Of a stretch of 64,000 bases of DNA, positions 1 through 10,800 are shown in pieces. The notes under the pieces are model-generated. The model was not told where the DNA came from, ran no database searches, and saw only the letters and a program-made list of their open reading frames with translations. The translations under genes were made by a program, and so were the position numbers. Every line of letters begins with the position of its first letter. Position 1 is the first letter of the stretch. The DNA comes from an uncultured Aquimarina sp. (lineage in GTDB: Bacteria; Bacteroidota; Bacteroidia; Flavobacteriales; Flavobacteriaceae): contig CANMSO010000009.1 of the NCBI GenBank assembly GCA_947500545.1, positions 124,001 through 188,000 of the forward strand, written 5' to 3'.

Positions 1-493
1 TATCTAAAGTGATTTGCGCATCATTATTATCAACAACGGTTCCTTTTAACGTTGCAGTTCCATCTGCAAACTCTTTCCATTTTAAGTCTACACTTGCAAA
101 TCTTCTAACGATATTATTTGCATCATCCTTCAACCAAAGCGCATAGTATAAATCTTTTCCGCATCGGTATGTGTTTTCTATATTATATTCATTTGTACAA
201 TCGGTACATTCTGATTGACCTGAAACTGTTGCAGTAAGGGTTACTTCTCCAGTATCACAAAGTTCTACATCATCCCCTGCATCTACAGATAATGTGCATG
301 GATTACTCTCATCAGAAGAGAAATATTCAGTTGAATTAATATTTGGGGTATTATCATTTTCATTTGACACACTAGTAAAACTGGTCGTAAGTATGAAAAT
401 TACCATCATCATAAAGCTAAAAAGCATTGGTAAAACATTAGTGTTACCCATCTTTTTACTTTGAACGTTAAGTTTGCTCGTAAGTTTTGACAT
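1..493 (-). CDS. Secreted repeat/adhesin-like protein, N-terminal part only
   Basis: Reading the minus strand from an ATG at 493 gives 164 codons with no stop before the window edge, so the 3' part is missing. The first 45 residues contain a basic start and a hydrophobic stretch (LFSFMMMVIFILTTSF), consistent with a signal peptide. It is followed by a motif typical of large Bacteroidota surface proteins (DAGDDVELCDTGEVTLTATV), a PKD/gliding-type cysteine-containing module, and a Cys-rich segment (CTDCTNEYN). Such proteins are usually exported by Sec and often carry a type IX sorting domain at the C terminus, which is not visible here. The reading frame and signal peptide are seen directly; function as adhesin or matrix protein is inferred. 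Confidence 0.6.
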   Translation of the reverse strand, partial: MSKLTSKLNVQSKKMGNTNVLPMLFSFMMMVIFILTTSFTSVSNENDNTPNINSTEYFSSDESNPCTLSVDAGDDVELCDTGEVTLTATVSGQSECTDCTNEYNIENTYRCGKDLYYALWLKDDANNIVRRFASVDLKWKEFADGTATLKGTVVDNNDAQITLD

Positions 494-881
494 TTGGTTG
501 TTGTTTTAAGAATTCAATTAATAAATGAATTAATTCTATTTCGGTTTATAGTAACAAAGAAATTACTCAAGAGTTAGTTCTCTAGATATATTACAATAGT
601 AATAACCCTAAGAATACCTTCTTAAATTTTTTATATTGATAAAGCGTTAATTGATTGTTCTAAATAATAGGTGCGAAGAAGTAATTTTAAAAACATATTT
701 GAGGCGTTTTTTAAAGATTAGGAAGACTAAAATATATATTAACCGTTGAAGATCAAGCATAAAAGTTCAAAAAAACGTCAAATAGACCTTTTTTTCCTTC
801 AAAATACACAGTTTATACTTTTTAAAAAAGAAAAAACCTACAAATAAATAGTTAATTTATTGATTAAAAATTGTTTATAAA
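494..881. other. Intergenic stretch, upstream of the secreted protein
   Basis: This AT-rich stretch of 388 bases lies between the start of the partial secreted-protein gene and the end of era, both on the minus strand. I see no coding frame, RNA gene or convincing hairpin terminator; it probably holds the promoter of the secreted protein, but no clear Bacteroidota -33/-7 pair could be assigned by eye. Confidence 0.5.
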
Positions 882-1763
882 TCAGTTATTATACCCAAAT
901 CGTTTAAGTTGATTTTGATTACTCCTCCAATTTTTATTGATTTTTACGTAGAGTTCTATATGTATTTGTTTTCCAAAGAATTTTTCCAACTCTTTACGTG
1001 ATTCAACCCCAACTTTTTTCAACGCTGCACCCTTATGCCCTATTATAATTCCCTTTTGCGAGTCTCGTTCTACCATAATAACAGAACGAATCCTTATAAT
1101 ATCATCATCTTCAAAAAATTCCTCCGTTTCTACCTCAACAGAATATGGAATTTCTTTCTTGTAGTAAAGTAATATTTTCTCACGAATAGCTTCATTAACA
1201 AAAAAGCGTTCTGGTTTATCTGTTAATTGATCTTTTGGGTAAAACGCTGGGGATTCTGGTAATAATTCTACCAAACGATCAAATACTTCTCGAACATTAA
1301 ATTTTTCAAGGGCAGATATTGGATACAGTTCTGCGTTTGGCACTTTCTTTGCCCAAAACTGAACTTGTTCTTCAAGTTTTTCCTGGTCAGATTGATCAAT
1401 TTTATTAATTAACAGAAGTACAGGGATTGTTGCACTTGTGATTTTATTGAAAAAGGCTTCGTCTTTTAGGTCTTTTTCGCCAATCTCTACCATATAAATC
1501 AGGACATCAGCATCTTCAAACGCAGACTTAACAAAACCCATCATAGACTCCTGAAGCTCGTAAGCTGGCTTTATGATACCAGGAGTATCCGATAGGATTA
1601 CCTGAAAATCATCTCCATTTACGATGCCCAAAATCCTATGCCTTGTTGTCTGGGCTTTGGATGTAATAATTGATAATTTCTCTCCTATAAACGCATTCAT
1701 AAGGGTAGATTTACCAACATTTGGATTACCAATAATATTTACAAAACCTGCTTTATGAGTCAT
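882..1763 (-). CDS. era: GTPase Era
   Basis: Era is an essential GTPase that binds the 3' end of 16S rRNA and assists 30S subunit maturation. The 293-residue product has the expected length. The P-loop GNPNVGKST is at residues 12-20, DTPG at 59-62, NKID at 120-123 and SAL at 150-152, followed by a C-terminal KH domain with the GxxG loop GHKG at 242-245. The ATG start directly precedes the beta strand leading into the P-loop, as in other Era proteins. It is transcribed away from the PorE-like gene, with 223 bases between the two starts. Confidence 0.97.
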   Translation of the reverse strand: MTHKAGFVNIIGNPNVGKSTLMNAFIGEKLSIITSKAQTTRHRILGIVNGDDFQVILSDTPGIIKPAYELQESMMGFVKSAFEDADVLIYMVEIGEKDLKDEAFFNKITSATIPVLLLINKIDQSDQEKLEEQVQFWAKKVPNAELYPISALEKFNVREVFDRLVELLPESPAFYPKDQLTDKPERFFVNEAIREKILLYYKKEIPYSVEVETEEFFEDDDIIRIRSVIMVERDSQKGIIIGHKGAALKKVGVESRKELEKFFGKQIHIELYVKINKNWRSNQNQLKRFGYNN

Positions 1764-1986
1764 ACAATTAATTTTGCCACAAAGGTAAATGAATATTGAA
1801 CAAGAAAATAATTACCAACCACATTATTACTTAGTTATTAATTTGTTAACATTTATGCCCTCAAATTGGTTCGTAACTAATATTGAACGCATTAATTTTT
1901 GATTAATATTTTTTATAAATTTAATTCCAGTACGTTTTCAAAAACCCCGTGAAAACTAGTTTTTATTATTAAAATACTGGGACCCT

Positions 1987-4002
1987 TTGAAAAATTACTT
2001 ATTAATCAATTTACAAAGATTTGTAAAATGGAATTCTGTATCCTTTTGGATCCTGCTCTTGTTGTCTCTAAACCTTACTGCACAGAACTTTGACAAACGC
2101 ATTGATAAAGCAGATCAAAACTTTAAAGCATTTGCTTATATAGACGCCAGAGCAATTTATTTGGATGTTGCACAGAAGGGATACTCTTCTCAAAAATTAT
2201 ATCAAAAACTTGCAGACGCATTTTATCTTACCGGGGAACTAGAAGACTCTGTAGAATGGTATGAAAAACTGATCGAGAATTACCCAGAAAACCTAAGCCC
2301 AGAGTATTTGTTCAAATACGCTCAAAGTTTGAAAAGTGTAGAACGCTACAAAGAAGCGGACAAAATCATGGATAGGTTTTATGAAATTACAGGAAATGAC
2401 AAACGGGCGGAATCATTTGTGAATAAAAGAAATTATCTGGATTTTATCGAAATGCAATCAGGAAAATATGACTTATTCAAACTAAACATAAATTCGAAAA
2501 ACTCTGAATACGCCCCTAGTTTCAACAATCAAGATCAAATTGTCTTTGCTTCTTCAAGAAGTAAACAAACAAAAGATTCAAAAATCCATGGTTGGACCAG
2601 AATGCCTTTTTTAGATTTATTTTCTTCAAACATAAAAGACGACACAATTAGTCTGGATGAACCTGTAAAACTCAAAGGTAAAATCAACACAAAGTTTCAT
2701 GAATCATCAACAAGTTTTAGCAGCGACGGAAAAACGGTATACTTCTCAAGAAATAATTACACAAATAATAAACTAGGAACTAGTAAAAAAGGAATAGTAT
2801 TATTAAAATTATATAGGGCAAGATTTAGAGAAGGAAAATGGACAGATGTAGAGGAATTATCATTTTCTAGTAATGAATACTCCGTTTCCCATCCTTCGCT
2901 TAGTAAAGACGGTAAAAAACTCTATTTCGCCAGTGACATGCCAGGCACTCTAGGAAAATCCGATCTATTTGTTGTAGATGTACTCGTCAACGGCCAATTT
3001 GGGAAGCCAAAAAATTTGGGCAAAAAAATTAATACAGAAGGAAGGGAAACTTTTCCTTATATAAGTGATAGTGGTAGGTTATATTTTTCTAGTGATGGTC
3101 ATGTAGGTTTAGGTGGTCTTGATATTTTTGTTACCGTACCTGACGAATCGGGGTTTTCAGCCGCTTATAATGTAGGCAAGCCCGTAAATAGTCCAAAAGA
3201 TGACTTTACCTTTGTCATAAACGAAGAAACAAAGATTGGGTACTTTGCAAGTAACAGAAAGGGAGGAAAAGGCAATGATGACATTTATAGCTTTAAACAA
3301 ACTGAAGAGTTAATCACCTCCTGTAAACAATATATTGAAGGTATAATTTATGATCGAGTCACTAATCAGAGTCTTCCAAATGCAAATGTTGTACTACTTA
3401 ATGAAGATCTGGACATTGTAGCACAAGTGCAATCTAATAGCTTGGGAGGATATAAATTTGAAGTTGAATGTGACCAGGAATATATGATAAAAGCATCCTT
3501 AAGTCAATATTTACCTAGAGATATAACACTTAGAACAACTGACATTTTTGAATTCACTCATGACGTATCTATCCATTTGAGTTCTGTAAACGACGGTGAC
3601 AAATTATTAACAACTGTAGAAATAAATATAGGTGATGATCTCTCTAAAGCATTACAGCTGGAACCTATTTATTTTAGCCTAGATGATTCGGAAATAAGTC
3701 CCGAAGCCGAGGTAGAATTACAAAAAATTATTTCGGCAATGAACAAGTATCCTGAGTTAAAAATCGAAGTGCGTTCACATACAGATAGCAGATCAAGTTA
3801 TTGGTATAATAAAAGGTTAAGTGTGAAAAGAATGCGAGCTACGATTAAATATATTGTACAAGAAGGAGGAATTTATTGGCGTCGATTACGAGGAAAGGCA
3901 TATGGCGAAAGAAGGTTGATTAATAATTGCAAAAACGATGTTCCTTGCACAGAAGAAGAGCACCAGGAAAATAGAAGAAGTGAATTTATTGTCAGAAAAT
4001 AG
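1987..4002 (+). CDS. PorE-like outer-membrane protein (TPR, PD40 propeller, regulatory and OmpA domains)
   Basis: The 671-residue protein has a hydrophobic signal region (about residues 15-33, ending TAQ), TPR-like helices up to about residue 150, a PD40/WD40-like beta propeller with repeated SSDG/ASDM-type blades to about 440, a carboxypeptidase-regulatory-like beta sandwich to about 530 and an OmpA peptidoglycan-binding domain (about 555-671). This domain order is that of PorE, a type IX secretion accessory protein that anchors to peptidoglycan. The start is TTG at 1987: an in-frame TAG lies at 1957-1959 and no upstream ATG is possible, and a later start would cut the signal peptide. No PorP/SprF gene is adjacent, so assignment to PorE proper rather than a paralogue is uncertain. 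Confidence 0.85.
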   Translation: MKNYLLINLQRFVKWNSVSFWILLLLSLNLTAQNFDKRIDKADQNFKAFAYIDARAIYLDVAQKGYSSQKLYQKLADAFYLTGELEDSVEWYEKLIENYPENLSPEYLFKYAQSLKSVERYKEADKIMDRFYEITGNDKRAESFVNKRNYLDFIEMQSGKYDLFKLNINSKNSEYAPSFNNQDQIVFASSRSKQTKDSKIHGWTRMPFLDLFSSNIKDDTISLDEPVKLKGKINTKFHESSTSFSSDGKTVYFSRNNYTNNKLGTSKKGIVLLKLYRARFREGKWTDVEELSFSSNEYSVSHPSLSKDGKKLYFASDMPGTLGKSDLFVVDVLVNGQFGKPKNLGKKINTEGRETFPYISDSGRLYFSSDGHVGLGGLDIFVTVPDESGFSAAYNVGKPVNSPKDDFTFVINEETKIGYFASNRKGGKGNDDIYSFKQTEELITSCKQYIEGIIYDRVTNQSLPNANVVLLNEDLDIVAQVQSNSLGGYKFEVECDQEYMIKASLSQYLPRDITLRTTDIFEFTHDVSIHLSSVNDGDKLLTTVEINIGDDLSKALQLEPIYFSLDDSEISPEAEVELQKIISAMNKYPELKIEVRSHTDSRSSYWYNKRLSVKRMRATIKYIVQEGGIYWRRLRGKAYGERRLINNCKNDVPCTEEEHQENRRSEFIVRK

Positions 4003-4031
4003 AAAGATCACATTCCACTTGAAGAAACTCA

Positions 4032-5375
4032 TCAAATTTTAAGTTTTCTGAAATACTCTCTGGCCTTAGCATTAACTTTGGGTGCTAACAACAATCCCGA
4101 AATGACTGTTGGGATTGCCATTAAAGCAAATGCACTATCGATAAGATCGATCGCAAACTCTATTTTCACCACTGCAGCTGCCACAATAGATATAATATAA
4201 ATATAATTATAATATTTCCCGTATTTGGGTTTGGTCAAAAACCCAAGACAAACAGTACCATAATATGAATAAGAGAACAAGGTTGAAAAAGCAAATACCA
4301 ATACCATAACAACAACCACAATATCACCCAACCCATAAGGTAAAACTGAGTTAAAGGCTTCTAGTGTTAGGGATATGCCATTATCATCTGTTTTTTTCCA
4401 AACCCCAGTAGATAAAATTGCCAAAGCCGTCAAAGTACATACTAATAGCGTATCTATAGCCGGACCAATCATTGCTACTAAACCTTCCCGAATTGGCTCA
4501 TTGGTTTTTGCTGTTCCGTGCATCATTGGGGCGGTTCCTATCCCCGCCTCATTAGAAAATGCAGCTCTTTTTACACCATTTTTAATCAAATAACCTAATG
4601 ACCCGCCAGCAACAGCCTCACCAGAAAACGCATCTGAAAAAATAAGCATGAACATTTCGGGAATAACCTCAATTTGTAAAATTAATATTGTAATTACCGT
4701 GATAAAATATAAAACCACCATAAAGGGAACTAGCTTACTTGCTACTAGACCAATTCTTTTGATCCCTCCTAATATCACCAAAGACGCAATAACGGCTAGC
4801 ACAATACCTATGTATAGTTTATAACTATCTTCCCAACCCATAACGTCCACTAATGTCTGTGTAAGCTGGTTGGCTGTAAATGCAGGGAGCGTACCTATCA
4901 ATCCTGCCAATGCAAAAAATATTGCTAATGGTTTCCACCTTTTACCAAGACCGTTACTGATCACGTACATTGGACCACTAATCAAAGTGCCTTTTTCATC
5001 TTGAGAACGATACATTACAGCAAGAGAGCAGGTATAAAATTTAGTCGCCATACCAATTAAAGCACTAATCCACATCCAGAAAACAGCTCCCGGTCCTCCC
5101 ATAACAATAGCCACTGCAACACCACTAATATTACCCATACCAACCGTAGCAGCAATAGCAGACGACAACGCTTGAAAATGAGTTAGCTGACCAGGATCAC
5201 TATCATCATCATATTTCCCCCTTAGGATTTCTATAGCATGCTTAAAATATAAAAACGGTGTAAATCTGGAATAAAATAAAAAGAATACACCGCCTCCGAT
5301 AAGTAGAATCAGTAAAGGCCAATCCCAAACCCATGAACTGAATTTAGCAACAAGATCTTTTATTGTTTCGAACAT
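4032..5375 (-). CDS. Alanine/glycine:cation symporter (AGCS family)
   Basis: This 447-residue, multi-spanning inner-membrane protein matches the AGCS family (AlsT/DagA), which imports alanine or glycine with sodium. Family hallmarks seen are the N-terminal GQLTHFQALSSAIAATVGMG segment, the GPGAVFWMWISALIGMATKF segment and the conserved FSNEAGIGTAPMMHGTAKT loop about two thirds of the way along. Length is typical. It converges on the PorE-like gene with a 29-base gap and stands apart from the methyltransferase gene upstream (88 bases), so it is probably monocistronic. Substrate choice cannot be told from sequence. Confidence 0.93.
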   Translation of the reverse strand: MFETIKDLVAKFSSWVWDWPLLILLIGGGVFFLFYSRFTPFLYFKHAIEILRGKYDDDSDPGQLTHFQALSSAIAATVGMGNISGVAVAIVMGGPGAVFWMWISALIGMATKFYTCSLAVMYRSQDEKGTLISGPMYVISNGLGKRWKPLAIFFALAGLIGTLPAFTANQLTQTLVDVMGWEDSYKLYIGIVLAVIASLVILGGIKRIGLVASKLVPFMVVLYFITVITILILQIEVIPEMFMLIFSDAFSGEAVAGGSLGYLIKNGVKRAAFSNEAGIGTAPMMHGTAKTNEPIREGLVAMIGPAIDTLLVCTLTALAILSTGVWKKTDDNGISLTLEAFNSVLPYGLGDIVVVVMVLVFAFSTLFSYSYYGTVCLGFLTKPKYGKYYNYIYIISIVAAAVVKIEFAIDLIDSAFALMAIPTVISGLLLAPKVNAKAREYFRKLKI

Positions 5376-5463
5376 AAACTAGTAGAAGTTTTCATTATAA
5401 ATGTAGCAACAAAAATCGTAATAGACTTTTCTTAACTTTTAAGGTCACCAAAAATTAATAGCA

Positions 5464-5937
5464 TCATTCTGTAGACCTTATAAATCTAGGTTTATCAATG
5501 CCCCGATCATACATAATAATACTACCTGCAACGGCTACATTGATACTTAACTCAGACTTAAATTTCACAAGAAAATGTGACTTTCCTATTGCTGTTTTGG
5601 ACAATCCATGGTCCTCGGCCCCTAATAGATACACACAACGTTTTGGGTGTTTAAAAGTTTCAAGAGACTCTGCATCATTTGTGAGTTCAACCCCTACCAA
5701 CATAGCCCCTTTTGGAAGGTGTTTATAAAAATCTTCAAATGTATCATAATGAAAATAAGGCATGGCTTTTACGGCATTATGAGTATCACTTGCCTGCTTA
5801 GCATAACGATTACCAATCGTGAAAATAAAACTAGCGCCCATATTTTGCGCAGAACGCCATAAGACTCCTAAATTTTCTGGTGTTTTTCCGTTTTGGATAC
5901 CGATTCCAAAAAACTCATTTTCGAAATTATCAATCAT
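5464..5937 (-). CDS. SpoU/TrmH-family RNA 2'-O-methyltransferase
   Basis: The 157-residue protein consists of just the SPOUT (SpoU) domain. All three SpoU motifs are visible: motif 1 around NLGVLWRSAQNMGA (residues 22-35), motif 2 in YLLGAEDHGLS and motif 3 in SELSINVAVAGSIIMYDR near the C terminus. The family transfers a methyl group from S-adenosylmethionine to ribose 2'-OH in tRNA or rRNA, working as a knotted dimer. It lacks the N-terminal substrate-binding extension of TrmH and RlmB, so it resembles the TrmL-sized members; the target nucleotide is not predictable. Confidence 0.9.
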   Translation of the reverse strand: MIDNFENEFFGIGIQNGKTPENLGVLWRSAQNMGASFIFTIGNRYAKQASDTHNAVKAMPYFHYDTFEDFYKHLPKGAMLVGVELTNDAESLETFKHPKRCVYLLGAEDHGLSKTAIGKSHFLVKFKSELSINVAVAGSIIMYDRGIDKPRFIRSTE

Positions 5938-6029
5938 GAAAGTAAAAATATAAAAAGATCAAAAATAAGAACGGGATTTTGATATGATCATTTTAAATAT
6001 TCTGCTCGATCTAAATTTAATCAGCAGGA

Positions 6030-6872
6030 TTAACTATTGCTATACTTGTTATAAGCATTTTTCAATTTGATATCATATTTATTCTTTTTATATCCCGGAC
6101 CATTATACCCCTCGGCAAATTTTGCCCAATTCTTTGCTTTAATCCAGTCAATCAACTTTTTTCCTTTGAAAGAGGTTTTCTGAATAAATTTACCAAAAGC
6201 AATTAAGTGCTCTCTCTCGTGTTCATACATTTCTGACACAAAATGATCTATTGAGGAATACCCCAAATGTTCATAATGGAAACCCATAATCTGGAAAGCC
6301 CCCCAGGAAGCAGAACTATACGCTGCATCATGAAAAGCCGGCAGATCTGATATCCCAGCAGCTTTTTCAAGACGATCAAATTCTCCTGAGCCACCTCTAT
6401 AGTGGGTTCTTGTCCATTTTTTATACAGCACGTCTTTGGTACGATTTGTAATATAATCCGACGGTTTTATACCTCTTTTTTCGAGTTCTCTCCAAAATAT
6501 ATGACCTTCAAACAAGATTACCGGTCTTCCGTCAACCAAAAAGCCTTTACCTCTACTCTCAACTTCATTAACAGCTTTAACCATGGCCAGTTCTAAACCA
6601 AACTGGTCTGCAAAATCTTTAGCATCCTGCTCTGATAAAAACTTATCTGCAAATGCCATTGCATTTCTTTCTGCCTCAATAAGTTTGGTCCAAGACTTGA
6701 GTCCAACTATACCATCCACTACCAAGCCATTCTTAGTTTGAAAATCCTTAACGGCCAGATCTGTATCTTTTCCAAAGAAATTAGATACATAAACTGTATA
6801 TCCCAACTTAGTTAAAATTTCTTCCAAATAATGAACATCCTCACCTCTAGAACGATATCTTATTGTTTTCAT
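6030..6872 (-). CDS. N-acetylmuramidase with peptidoglycan-binding domain, no signal peptide
   Basis: The 280-residue protein starts with a peptidoglycan-binding domain type 1 (about residues 5-65, ending GIVGLKSWTKL) and continues with an N-acetylmuramidase (DUF3380-type) domain of about 190 residues. The likely catalytic glutamate is in the AVNEVESRGKGF segment near residue 102, and the family motif ILFEGHIFW follows. Such enzymes cleave the MurNAc-GlcNAc bond. The N terminus (MKTIRYRSRGEDVHYL) has no hydrophobic leader, which is usual for phage endolysins and for enzymes loaded on contractile injection machines rather than for housekeeping lytic enzymes. No phage genes are adjacent. The gene stands alone between a methyltransferase and a divergent secreted protein. 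Confidence 0.88.
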   Translation of the reverse strand: MKTIRYRSRGEDVHYLEEILTKLGYTVYVSNFFGKDTDLAVKDFQTKNGLVVDGIVGLKSWTKLIEAERNAMAFADKFLSEQDAKDFADQFGLELAMVKAVNEVESRGKGFLVDGRPVILFEGHIFWRELEKRGIKPSDYITNRTKDVLYKKWTRTHYRGGSGEFDRLEKAAGISDLPAFHDAAYSSASWGAFQIMGFHYEHLGYSSIDHFVSEMYEHEREHLIAFGKFIQKTSFKGKKLIDWIKAKNWAKFAEGYNGPGYKKNKYDIKLKNAYNKYSNS

Positions 6873-7155
6873 GATCTATTTTTTAAGTGCCATGAATTTA
6901 ATCATAAATGATCATGATGTATTGATCTTTTAAACTTTTTTTTCATTCGTTGCAGTAAATACCTCTAATTCTCGATTTCTTCTAAAAGTCAATCATTTCA
7001 TCTGCATACCAGAAGTATTAGGCAAAAAAAAACGATATCCATTTTCAACATAAAACGAATACTAAATGGATCATAACGAATACTAAAACCATATGCATTG
7101 AGACAAACTAAGAGATTACATTTACATTAAATAGCCAACCTCAAAATAAGCTGTT

Positions 7156-7725
7156 ATGAAAAATGTAGCCATAATCATTATTCTATTTCAAAGTTTTCAG
7201 TTCATCAATGCCCAAGAAGGATTTACTGAAACTACAAAGTATTTAGTTACAACTGAAATCAAAGATCAGGGACAAGACTACCCTGCTTATGTTGTCAATT
7301 TGGTTAGCGCTGGAAATAGCTCCGAAAATATAACCACGCTCACCATTGAAGACACAGAGCTTTTTGAGGACATCTTTATTACCACCTTAGAGAATCCTGG
7401 TTTAGAAGGAATCTCTGAGGTGATTAAGATGGAAGTTGAATACCTAGCATGCTGTGCACATGTAGAATCTTATTATTTTATGGTTGCAGATGATAATGAA
7501 ATTATCGAATTACCTGAACTTAAAAATGTGTACTGCGAAAACTCAGACACAGATTCTCAATACATATTCCCAAATCAGGAGTATGGCATAGTAGGAAACA
7601 TTTTACAAACACAAACATTTTATAAAAATACATCAGATATAAAATATGTTAACCTTAAACAAAGCTTTGCGTGGAATGATGGTATAATAGACGATTCCAA
7701 AACCACTGCAATAACTGGGTATTAA
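7156..7725 (+). CDS. Secreted protein of unknown function
   Basis: I do not recognise this 189-residue protein. It begins with a clear signal peptide (KNVAIIIILFQSFQFINAQ, cut after about residue 20). The mature part is acidic and contains a CC pair in EYLACCAHVESYYF and another Cys in NVYCENS, which could form disulfides in the periplasm. A good terminator follows at 7780-7816, so it is probably a single-gene unit. No neighbour hints at a job. Confidence 0.75.
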   Translation: MKNVAIIIILFQSFQFINAQEGFTETTKYLVTTEIKDQGQDYPAYVVNLVSAGNSSENITTLTIEDTELFEDIFITTLENPGLEGISEVIKMEVEYLACCAHVESYYFMVADDNEIIELPELKNVYCENSDTDSQYIFPNQEYGIVGNILQTQTFYKNTSDIKYVNLKQSFAWNDGIIDDSKTTAITGY

Positions 7726-7779
7726 CACCCACACAAACTCAATCTGATAAACAAAAAGGGGGAAACTTTTGTTTATTAT

Positions 7780-7816
7780 ACCGACAAGCCTTAGGGTTTT
7801 GTCGGTTTTTGTTTTA
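7780..7816 (+). terminator. Rho-independent terminator
   Basis: An 8-bp stem, ACCGACAA (7780-7787) with TTGTCGGT (7799-7806), is followed directly by a T-rich run to 7815. It lies 55 bases after the stop of the secreted-protein gene and before the sensor-kinase gene. Confidence 0.8.
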
Positions 7817-7897
7817 AATATAGTAACCATATATGATATCACTTACCAAATCAAAAGACAGTTTGACTATATTTGTTCTCAACCTCATTAATCTTTT

Positions 7898-10800
7898 ATG
7901 AACAAGTACCAGTTTACATATATTTTTTCTTTTCTGATATGGTGCTGTATCGGTCCTTTGTCTGCTCAGAATAATCGACTTAGAGCATTCACATTAGAAG
8001 ATGGACTACCACAGTCACAAGTCTATGATATCATACAAGACGAAATGGGGTATTTGTGGATGGGTACCCAAGGTGGAGGCCTTTGTAGGTTTAATGGTGA
8101 AGAATTTAAAATCTGGAACGAAACCGACGGCTTACAATCCAATTATATTCACGGACTTACTTTTGCAAATGACAGCCTCTTTATAGGAACCAAAGGAGGG
8201 TTATCAATTAAAACCAAAAACAAGTTTACAAATCTCGAAGGGCCTAGAATTACCAAAATATATAGGATAGAAAACAGAACATATCTTGCGACTAACGTTG
8301 GAATATATCAATACCAAAAAAAGGTTGGGTTAAGTAAGATAAAATTAAATGCTAAAATCAACACTAGTATTATAAATGATATTGTTTTTGATGGCAAATT
8401 GTTTTGGATCGCAACTAATAAAGGGTTATGGAAACTAAATGCTATCAGTAAAAATGCAAGCATTATGGAACGACATAGTGCTCACAATTTTACTGCTGCC
8501 ATTTTTTATAAGAATAGAATTTTTGCAGCTGCTTTTAATGAGGGTATTTTAGTGCTAAATACCAATGCCAAATCTTATGGTAATCGCTGGATTTCGAAAC
8601 CATTGCGAGTGACCAATATTTCTATACATAATGATAATGAATTATGGTTTGCTACAGATAATGAAGGAATAACTATTATTAATGGGGATAAGCGATCAAG
8701 AAAGAAAGAAATTAATCGAAGAAATGGCTTAGCAGTCTCTCATGTTAGAAAAAGCATTGTGGATCGTCAGTCCAATATTTGGATTGCTACATCTGGCGGA
8801 GGGTTTTACAAATATTTTCAGAATAATTTTATACACTATGATCAAAACTCAGGCCTAAAAGGTAATCGCGTCTATGCCATACATAGTATGAAAGATGAGA
8901 TCTGGGCTTCTAATTCTGAGGCTGGATTAATAAAAATAGATTCTCTTGGGATACATCATATAGAACAGGATGAACGACTATCTGAAGTAAAGGTCAAAAC
9001 TATAACAAGTGATGCTTCGGGAAATATTTGGGCCGGTACAGATGGTAAAGGAATTCTTTTTAAAGAAATAAAACAAGTTGATAGCATAGTTATAGATAGC
9101 AGTAAACAACAGAAATCCAGAACCGATTCGATTATAAAAATAGATACCATTGTAAAAACCGTCATTAAAAATCATATCATAGATGGTGACAAAGGATTGC
9201 CTTCTGATTGGATTAGAACAATACTTGTTGATAATAATACCATATGGGCCGCCTCATGGTCAACAGGAATTATAAGATTTAGATATGACCCCGAAAAAAA
9301 ACGCTTATTAGCTGTAAAAAGATTCGAACGCAAAAACGGCATCAAAGATTTACAGATCCGGCATATGATACAAGATTCCCTTGGAAAAATCTGGTATGCC
9401 ACTCAAAATGGGCATTTAGGGTATATTAAAAATAACAAAGTTACACACCTGGGGAATATTTTGAATCAAAAAACCGCTATTAGCACCCTATTATTTCATA
9501 AAAACAAGCTTTATATAGGTACTGCAGGTAGAGGTATCTGGTGGTCTGAACTTAATAAAATCTCTATCAAAAAATTAAAAGGGAGAAAGAAGCCTTATTC
9601 AGATAATATTTACCAGATGATATTTGATGATCAAGATAATTTATGGGCTGGAAGTGAAAGAGGAGTTGACAAAATTGAACTTAATCAAGATAATGATATT
9701 GTCGACATTTTTCATTTCGGTAGAAATGACGGTTTTTTAGGAATAGAAACCCATCTTAATGCCGTTACCAAGGATCAAAAGGGGAATCTTTGGTTTGGTG
9801 CGATATATGGACTCACTAAATATAAACCCACAGAAACTACAAAAACAACTATTAAACCTAGATTATTTTTTGAAGATGTAGAGGTCGCTTATCGCAGTGT
9901 AGATTCTATAAATCTTAACAAATGGGCTAATAGTGATAACATCTTACGACTAAAACCAAATCAAACTGAATTATCATTCAGCTACAAAACTGTGGACCTT
10001 GATCATCCAAACGACATACAGTATCGTTTTAGGTTAAATAACTCTGAATGGAGCCCATGGTCATCAGAAAATAAACAAAACCTAGCTGGATTAGCATATG
10101 GGTCCCACTATTTCTCTGCTCAATCCAGAAATTATAGATGGGAAGAAAGTGATCTTACAACTTTTCGCTTTTTTATTGATAGTCCTATATATGAAAAAGC
10201 TTGGTTTCAGTTAGCCGTCTTAGCAGTGTTATTATTAATTGGCGGAGGCTATGCATTATCTTATATTAGAAGAGTAAAACAAAAAAACAAAGAAGAAAGA
10301 GAACGTTTACAAATGCAAAACCACTTACTCTCTCTAGAACAGAAAGCATTGCGTCTACAGATGAATCCACATTTCATCTTCAATGCTCTTAATGGTATTA
10401 AGGCAATGGGAACTAGCAATCCGCAACGTATGAATAATACTATTAATACCTTTGCTACCTTATTAAGAGAAACATTATACAATTCAAGAAAAGATTATAT
10501 CACTTTGGACCAAGAGATACAGACATTAAAACATTATATAGAGATTGAACAATTAATGGCGAGCAAGCCATTTACTTATGAGATTGCCATAGATACAGAT
10601 TTTGATCCTGAAGAAATACTTATCCCACCTATGCTAATTCAACCTTTCGTAGAAAATGCAGTACGTCATGGAATTCTAAAAGGCAGTAGAGCAGGTAAAT
10701 TAAAGATTCAGTTTCATACTACAGAAGAGTTCTTACATTGTACTGTGATAGATAACGGGCAGGGTATTTTTCAATCGCAAAAAACCAAAACCAAAACCGA

